A DNA stretch of 64,000 nt from Eustoma russellianum (taxonomy: Eukaryota > Streptophyta > Magnoliopsida > Gentianales > Gentianaceae): the NCBI GenBank assembly GCA_036186865.1, contig AP025041.1, positions 609,968 through 673,967 on the forward strand, read 5' to 3'. Under the pieces are notes generated by a model. That model did no database searches and had not been told where the DNA came from. It worked only from the letters and a program-made list of their open reading frames with translations. Made by a program: the position numbers and the translations under genes. Positions within the stretch are counted from its first letter, which is position 1; every line of letters begins with the position of its first letter. Of the stretch, positions 57,111 to 64,000 are shown one piece after another.

Positions 57111-58342
57111 TTGATACAATTCTTCAACACTGCTGAACAGGGGAAGCTGCAGAAAACAACTATAAACCCGGCGGGCTCCGACAATCGCTTTTTCGAAGAC
57201 AACTGGAACTTGCGGTGGGGACTGGAGTTGCCGTCGAGCACGTCCGCTGCCGCTTGTCTTCATCGCCTTCTTCTCTTTTCACAACAATATTCTTTTCCAT
57301 TTTCCCGATGAGTACACAAACATAAATCACAAGTTTGCGCCTTTTTTGATTTCCTTTCTTTCCTTCTCTTTCTCTTAAATATCACATGATATCATACGAT
57401 GCTAATGATAATTACATTGCGAAAGAGACATGATTTTGTTGTTGATTTACTCCGTAAAATGATTTTATTGAAAAAAATAATATCCTCATTCAAGATTGTC
57501 TTTTTGTTCTCATAGGTCTCACACCTTACTGCCATCCTCGCTCAAACACGCTTAATTTGGGATCATTAGCTTATTATTTATTTATAATTTTATGGAAAGA
57601 AATTAGATCTTATAGCATGTAAATAAAGGAATACAATACCCCCTGAGACCAATATGCTCAATGCTAATTTTAGCTTTACCAGCATTAGTTTACAGCATTA
57701 GTTTATAATTTTCATTCAATGACTGAAATTAGAGTAGGAATAATACTTTTTTCCCTCTTCCGTTAAATTTAGTGTCGAAATGAATAATAGCCAAAAATCA
57801 AAAAAAAAAAAAAAACTCCCTCAAGTTTACAGGGCCTTGAATGGTTTCCAGTGAAAAGATTTTTCATATATAAAGGACATCCCATGGCGCATCATATACA
57901 TCATTTAGTGAATACAATGTCAATAAGACAATAACATCCTTATTGGCATTCGATATGGACTTGCGTTACCATTTTATTAGTTTCTGATACGATGACGATC
58001 GTGTTTTACTTTTAAATCCCATGAGAGTGGAATGAGATTTACACTCTCAAATAGATGAAGGCAAACTAGGATCCATATAAAAATTTCAATCTTTCAAACT
58101 ACAAGGACGTAGCTCAGTTGGTAATCGAGTTGGAAAATTGATTCAACAAAAACATCAACCTTCCAAGTTCCAACCAATCTCACATCTTTTGAACGGAGCA
58201 GCTGACCCGTTAGGATACATGACGTACATGTACTACTTTTTAACATTGTCAAGTAACCTCTAACACAAAAATATTTAATCTGAACTGAAAATAGACATTT
58301 GCCCATCTAAATGTAATGTCAGTACAACATTGGCACTTGTCT
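57111..58342. other. Intergenic region with a tRNA-like box A
   Basis: At 58105-58130 the plus strand reads GGACGTAGCTCAGTTGGTAA, a tRNA-type box A, but no matching tRNA fold or clean box B follows. It is probably the head of a decayed tRNA-derived SINE. No other feature is seen. Confidence 0.45.
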
Positions 58343-61300
58343 TTATACGGTGTCGCTGTTCCATTTATGTGTGCAAGAGTGGAGCATGGAGTTGCAGCTT
58401 CCAATTGCCTCTCCAACGGTCAAAAATATCCACTCTTCCCCTATTTCCTCCAGAAATTTGGACCTGTTTAGCTTCTTCATCATTTCTGATCCTGGGTTCA
58501 CCAATGCTAGCTGCACCAACATAACCAACCAATCAATCAATCAATCATATATCCAGTATATCCCAACGCCATCAAAAGTTATCTTTAGAGTCTGAAGAAG
58601 TTGAGCGTCAGTCAAACAATACCTATATCCCAAAGTATAAATAGTAATGTAAACAAATTTTGTAGTTGGCCGATGCACATATTTTATTGAAAATGATTTA
58701 GTTTAAAAGGATGCATAAACCCATGTTTTCAAGTGCCTTATTGAAGTATTTAACCATCCCTCCATGCATTTACTAACTTCTATTTGTAATTTTCATTAAA
58801 TTGCTACATTTATATTTATCGATCATTGAGCATTAACTTACATAATTTGTGTCCTTTTACATGAGTTACGACGTACTGTATATGTAGAGAGAGAGAGTGT
58901 AAATGTATACCAACCTTTAGGCTTCTGCGGTCGATGATTTTTTTGACCTCTTGAAGCATGCTGATTCCACTGGTATCAATGTTACCCACAGCTGTGAACA
59001 GCAAAATAAATAGCATCAGGAATTCTATTGATACATTTTCCGTGTCAAAAATATTGTCATAATTGACTTTTGAAAATGATGCAATTCATTAATTTTTTTA
59101 GCATCTAAGCTTACCGCTCAAATCAAGAACAATATACTGCAAGCTGTCGGGTTCTCTTGCTGATCGTAATTTATCTTCCTCTTCGTCAATCCATCTCGAT
59201 ATTCTATAAATCACACAGCATGGATCATGAAAAATCAGGAAAGGAACAGTAATTGAGTGTCCTTTCTCGAGGCAGAACAATTTTTAGGAGAATTTTGGGA
59301 ACATAAGTTTGTACCTCTCTCTCAAGTAGTTTGCATTTGCAAAATATATGGGGCCGTCAATGTGAAGGACGAGGAATCCAGGAACAGTTGTCGCATTGGG
59401 GTAATGATCAACACTCCTATAAACCTTGGAATTGGGAAGGTTACCTAGTACCCAGGTTTTTGGTCTTGCTACAAACAGCAGCAGTCTCAGCAAAGACAAC
59501 ATCACCTAAAATCAATTTCACCCATAATAATTAGTCAAAGGATATTAGAAAGATATTGATACATTTTGAAACAATCGTTTTCTTATGTCTTTGTTGAAGG
59601 GATAAAGCATGCTTACGGCTATGACTAGGCCGATTTCAACGCTGCCAAACAAGACTCCAACATAAGCACTGATGCATACGAAGAAGTCGAATTTATCGAC
59701 GTGCCAAAGATGAATAGCTGCTTCATAATCAATGAGACCTAGCATAGCTGTTATGATGATCGCAGACAGCACCACAATTGGGGTGTAATGAAAAAGTGGT
59801 GTCAAGAACAGTAGTGTGATCATCACTGCAACTGCCATCACAATGTTTGATACTGCTGTTTTGCATCCTGCGCTGAAGTTCAGTGCTGATCGCGAAAATG
59901 GGCCTGCGACAGATTTCATTTGATTTACATGTTAGATTACCTTGAATTTGGAATATGATGGAATAAATCAAAATGATTCACTAAATTGTCTCCACTTCTT
60001 ATATTTATATTGTGAAGTATCACTTGATTAGCAGTGGAAAAAAAGGTAGAAACAGGTAAATTAATTACCAGTAGTAACGTAGCAAGAAGTGAGAGAGCCC
60101 ACGATGTTCATGGTTCCAATAGCTATCATCTCTTTGTTACCGTCGATGTGATAATTTTTGAACATTGAAAAGCTTCTGCCTACTGCTATTCCTTCCTGTC
60201 TCAATCAAAGTTACTTTAGTTAGCATGTTATAGACTAGGCCTAAAAGAAAAAAGAAAAAAGAAAAAAAAGAGAGTTGATTCTAGCTGGTGGAGATGTGAT
60301 TGATCAAAGTTTTACGGTTAAATCAAACTAAGACATGGAATTTCTTTTTCTTTTTAAAATCATCTTCATGTTTCATGTCAGCACACTTCTGTCCAAAGAA
60401 GGTATAGAATATAATAAAGAGTAAAGACAGATAACTTTTCCTTTTTCTCTTCTAATCTTGAGGGCTTGGCATTTGAAATAATACAATGTAGCCATTTATA
60501 TGCCACTTTCTTGACTGAATTATTACAAGCACATTTACTAAAGGACATAAGGCTAATCAGCTGACCATCCCCCCCTCCCCCCTCTCTTTATTTTTAATAA
60601 TCAACAACAACAACACCCTATTGCCTTGGGGCTCTCGTCTCTAACGGAGTACGAGAGTCAGATGTACGCAACCATACCCATGTGTTAGAAACACAAAACA
60701 CTTATTTTTGTTGAAACAAAGTACTTATTTTTGTTTAAACAGATGTATGGAAGGCAACAAATAAGAGCTTAATAGTTGAGAGTGATAGAAGACACACCGC
60801 AAGGGCTACGATCCCTGTGATTATTCCAGTTTTGATGGTGAAGGACAGATAGGTTGACCCAAATGATAGATCCATTATTGACAATGGATTCAATCCTTTC
60901 TTCAGGTGTCCTATCTGCATTTCACATATAACTCATTATAATACAAAAAAGAAAGAAATAAATAATCATATAATTTAAGTTAATCAACAAAACAAGACAA
61001 ACGCAGTTTTGTTTCTGGAAGCATACACCATCATGTTCATGTCATGTTGTTAACACATACGTACACATACACACACATATATATAAATGCGTATATTCCG
61101 TTCACATATTAGAAATTGAATAATTTTGATGCATTCATTATTGACGGGACACATACTACAATTGATCGGTACTCGGTAGGGCCTCCTACGCCCTAAGTAA
61201 CAGAATAAGTTCGCCAAGGAAAAGGTTCAACACAAGGACCAAAAGTTCACAAGGACCCAGAAATCCTTTACATTGCATAAGAATCTAATCAATCTTCAAA

Positions 61301-63543
61301 AGTTGTAACAACAACAACAATAATAATATTAAGAAAAGAAGCAACCATTATTGAGATAAAAGGTTTTTTTTTTAATAAAAAAAGGCAAACATATGAATGC
61401 AACGGGATAGACTGATAGACACCCAAAGAAAATGAAAAAGGATATTCTGGTATTTCATAGCATTATACTCATTTTTCTAAATTTCTTACAGATTTTATAG
61501 TTTCCATTTTCAAAGGAGTCAAGGACACGCTCTCCTTCAACTTAGGAATATGATGGAATAAAGCAAAATGACTCATTAAATTGGCTGTGCTTCTTATATT
61601 GTGAAGTAGCAGTTGATTGACATAGCATGATGCATCATTATGCGTCATCGGGAAACAACCTCTGTGTGTTTTTAATACATGGGTATGGTTGCATGCATCC
61701 GACCCCCCATACCCCGCTATAGACGGGAGCTTCTAAGGTAATGGGGTAATGTTGTTTTCGTCTTACAAATTTTATTTTGTGTGTGTGCAACCTAAGTGGA
61801 AAAAACAACTTATTGCTGGATTTTCAACTAATCTGCAAGTATTTTCATGCATTGTGAATGTTTTATTAAAACAATAGTAGGTACAATAACCCCTCCCTCT
61901 CCCCTCCCCCCTCCCCCCCCCCCCCAAAAAAAAATAAAGGTAAAATAGAAAGGGGACAAGGAAAACTCTTAAGGAAGAAAAAAAGGGAAGCTCACCACTT
62001 GAACACCGTGTTTTTCAGCATGAGTGAGATATACAAGAATACTTCCTAATATGACTGATGTCAACGGAGCCATTGCTGATATCCAGAACAGCCTTGGCGC
62101 TTTCTTACTCTGCATTTTATAAAAATTAAGAGTAACTGCATATTATTTCTGGATCTACCGTAATCTTATTTGTAGCTAATATAAAACAAAATTATGCACA
62201 TGTTTGGTATTAATAAGTATCAACTAATATGTCAATTAGTTATAATATACGAGGACAGTTTTATATCAAATTATATACTATCTACTTATTTGTAAAATCT
62301 TTTTGAACCAGACAAAACTTATACTTTTTAACTATAATTCACCTGTAAATCCAGCTAGTATCATGTCATATTCCGGAGGATATTGTTTCCAGTCACAAAG
62401 AGTATAATCTCCCTTTTAACAAGATTTTAACTGTATAATCCACTTAACACTAACTTTACATAATAGATGAAAATTTATTGCAAAAGGTTCATTTTGTGAT
62501 ATGGTAGTTAGAGAAAATATTATTTCCAAAGAGCCAATATTGTACTGCTGAATTAAATTTAGGCATGTGACTGTCAAAGAATCAAACAAATTTCATCATG
62601 AAGCAAGTTTGTTAATTATCTCGTATTGAGCCGATAACTCCTTTTTTCTAAACGCATGAAAACATTGCACATAAGTGTGACCCACTTTTTGCTGTTTGTT
62701 ATGCCTCACTTATGCATATAATTTTATATAGATAACCACGTCACTAGATATACATTATAAAACTAAAGTAATAGTTATTTTTGTTTTGTTGGGTCACATA
62801 GCCATACTTTAATAATTTGTTTAAAAAACGAGAAAATTCATGGAGTGTCCTGTTATTGATTTCATCATATTCGATCATACCTTCTCTTTTTTATTTTTTC
62901 ACTTTTCGGCTTCAGATAAAGATCCGATCATATTATAAGGAACTAACTGATACTCAAGAAGAGATCAATGAACTTTAATTAAATAATTGCAAGTACGATA
63001 AAGAATCTTACAAAAAATCTAGCAACCAATAGGTAGAAAAGGAAGCAACATCCCAATACACCGCTTTCCCATCTCCACTGCAATTTAGTAGTAACATTTA
63101 ACCGTCAGCAAACCAAGAAAACGAGACGAATATACTGTTGTATAAATATTAAATCGTCTTGTGCCAATAAGCGACAGCCATGTGTTAAAGTAGTATAGGA
63201 CGTATACTGATTGTAGTAGAAAAGTAAACGAAACAACAAGAGATAATCGTATTTAATTGACACATTCATATTGATTCAGTAAAAATACCAACTTCATAAT
63301 ATGCTTACGTACTAACTTTTTCATCAAAAAAAAAAAAATGTAAGAAGAGAATCTCTTTCGAGGACTTGTACCAGGTGGGTTTGGGTGAAGACAGACCGGA
63401 GGACGGAGACAACATCGGTCTGATGGGTGAAATGGTCCAAACCTAGGATCCCTTTTAGCTGTTGGAGACATACCACTGATGCAGTGCCCCCCATGAAACC
63501 TACTATTGTTGCATGCGACAGAAAATCCACCACGAATCCTAAC
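58343..63543 (-). CDS. Sulfate transporter, SULTR3-like (5' exons outside window)
   Basis: Ten exons on the minus strand: 63543-63372, 63077-63012, 62109-61996, 60914-60798, 60195-60069, 59903-59617, 59505-59315, 59203-59115, 58991-58915, 58510-58343. All are GT-AG and in phase, about 469 aa up to the stop. The first visible exon starts within the transmembrane core (LGFVVDFLSHATIVGFMGGT); membrane segments follow (SGVLGCCFLFYLLVARFF; FDFFVCISAYVGVLFGSVEI). The C-terminal STAS domain has LVLHIDGPIYFANANYLRER, YIVLDLSG and NIDTSGISMLQEVKKIIDRR. It belongs to the SLC26/SULTR proton-sulfate symporters; the STAS wording is closest to group 3, members of which act in plastid envelopes. The N-terminal exons must lie beyond 64000. 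Introns carry several SINEs. Confidence 0.93.
58530..58632 (-). repeat. SINE 3'-body fragment in SULTR intron
   Basis: AATCAATCAATCAATCATAT then ATCCAGTATATCCCAACGCC then ATCAAAAGTTATCTTTAGAG, matching the fragment at 3560-3690. It lies just upstream of the last exon. Confidence 0.6.
59944..60035 (+). repeat. SINE copy 4, 5' head only
   Basis: GAATTTGGAATATGATGGAA through TTATATTGTGAAGTATCACT, then the similarity stops. A 3'-truncated copy in a SULTR intron. Confidence 0.8.
60602..60708 (-). repeat. SINE copy 5, 3' body only
   Basis: Starts CAACAACAACAACACCCTAT (complement of the TTG tail) and continues through GATGTACGCAACCATACCCA and TGTGTTAGAAACAC. A 5'-truncated antisense copy in a SULTR intron. 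Confidence 0.85.
61541..61758 (+). repeat. SINE copy 6, near full length
   Basis: CTTAGGAATATGATGGAATA, then TTATATTGTGAAGTAGCAGT, ATCGGGAAACAACCTCTGTG, GGGTATGGTTGCATGCATCC, GACCCCCCATACCCCGCTAT and GGTAATGGGGTAATGTTGTT. Complete except for a short tail. In a SULTR intron. Confidence 0.9.
61914..61935 (+). repeat. C-run followed by A-run
   Basis: About a dozen C then nine A, the third such tract in the window. Confidence 0.6.
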
Positions 63544-63770
63544 CTGCACATAGGACGCATATACATTTACTCATGCCATGCAACTATTCATTTTATGCAT
63601 TTGTTTATATTACATATTTGTAAGTTTTAACCTTACCCTAAACGTATTAGTAACCTTCTACCTTTTTTCCCCCTCTTAGACGTAGACACATAGCTTAATC
63701 ACCTAAATAGCTTGCATCTGATTGTACAGTTTTTGCAATTTTCCGTTTTCCATTGAATCATCAGCTCTCT

Positions 63771-64000
63771 ACAACAACAACAAAAACATTGACCCATTGC
63801 CTTATAGCCTCCTGCCTATGGTGAGGTATGGGGGTTTGGATGTACGCAACCATACACATGTGTTAAAAACACACAGAGGTTGTTTCCCGATGACCTATAA
63901 TGATGCGTCAAGCTGTGTCGATCAACTGCTACTTCACAATATAAGAAGCGCAGCAAATTTAGTGAATCATTTTGCTTTATTACATCATATTACAGATGTG
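63771..64000 (-). repeat. SINE copy 7, near full length, at window edge
   Basis: Antisense copy beginning ACAACAACAACAAAAACATT and running through GGATGTACGCAACCATACAC, AGGTTGTTTCCCGATGACCT and GTCGATCAACTGCTACTTCA to ATTACATCATATTACAGATG, cut off by the window end. It lies in the intron before the first visible SULTR exon. Nothing coding is seen in 63544-64000. Confidence 0.9.

Noticed and set aside
58100..58190. tRNA gene suggested by GTAGCTCAGTTGGTAA
   Set aside because: No matching acceptor stem, anticodon arm or clean box B; more likely a decayed SINE head.

Overview
The window is nuclear DNA of a eudicot plant. The evidence is multi-exon genes with GT-AG introns, plant-only families (FLZ zinc finger, SMP-type LEA, vicilin, NETWORKED, IDM1-like PHD/acetyltransferase, SULTR), plant retrotransposons and a plastid rRNA fragment. 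An asterid-like genome is my guess; the species cannot be read from the sequence. Gene positions below are exon models I built by hand from splice signals and protein similarity.

Layout. 501-1924 (+) FLZ zinc-finger protein. 6054-6692 (-) small proline-rich protein. 9160-10754 (+) seed-maturation LEA protein, 3 exons. 13936-21780 (-) IDM1/ROS4-like PHD-finger acetyltransferase, 8 exons, about 1256 aa. 26279-28035 (-) unprocessed ribosomal protein S24 pseudogene. 28271-34511 a nested transposon: a Mutator-like element with 286/291-bp inverted repeats and a 9-bp target duplication carries the 5' part of a DUF2301 plastid-protein gene, and a very young Ty1/copia element (346-bp LTRs with one difference) sits inside that captured exon. 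35330-36840 a wrecked plant-mobile-domain gene. 38607-41407 (+) vicilin with three cysteine modules, 6 exons, 643 aa. 43520-43942 a plastid 23S rRNA fragment and 44160-44632 an LRR-extensin fragment. 48146-54725 (+) NET1 actin-binding protein, about 1703 aa. 55596-57110 (-) a frameshifted PIF/Harbinger-derived nuclease. 58343-63543 (-) the 3' ten exons of a SULTR3-like sulfate transporter whose N-terminus lies beyond the window.

The working genes are unrelated single-copy plant genes, not a cluster. The only shared theme is seed maturation: the LEA and vicilin genes both have ABRE and RY (CATGCA) motifs next to a TATA box, as expected for ABI3/FUS3-type control. Between them lies a layered record of mobile DNA. 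A dispersed SINE family (seven copies, four of them in introns or flanking introns of the sulfate transporter) has an Au-SINE-like 3' body but an unfamiliar 5' head. The most notable find is the transposon-in-Pack-MULE-with-captured-gene nest at 28271-34511, beside the decayed RPS24 gene.
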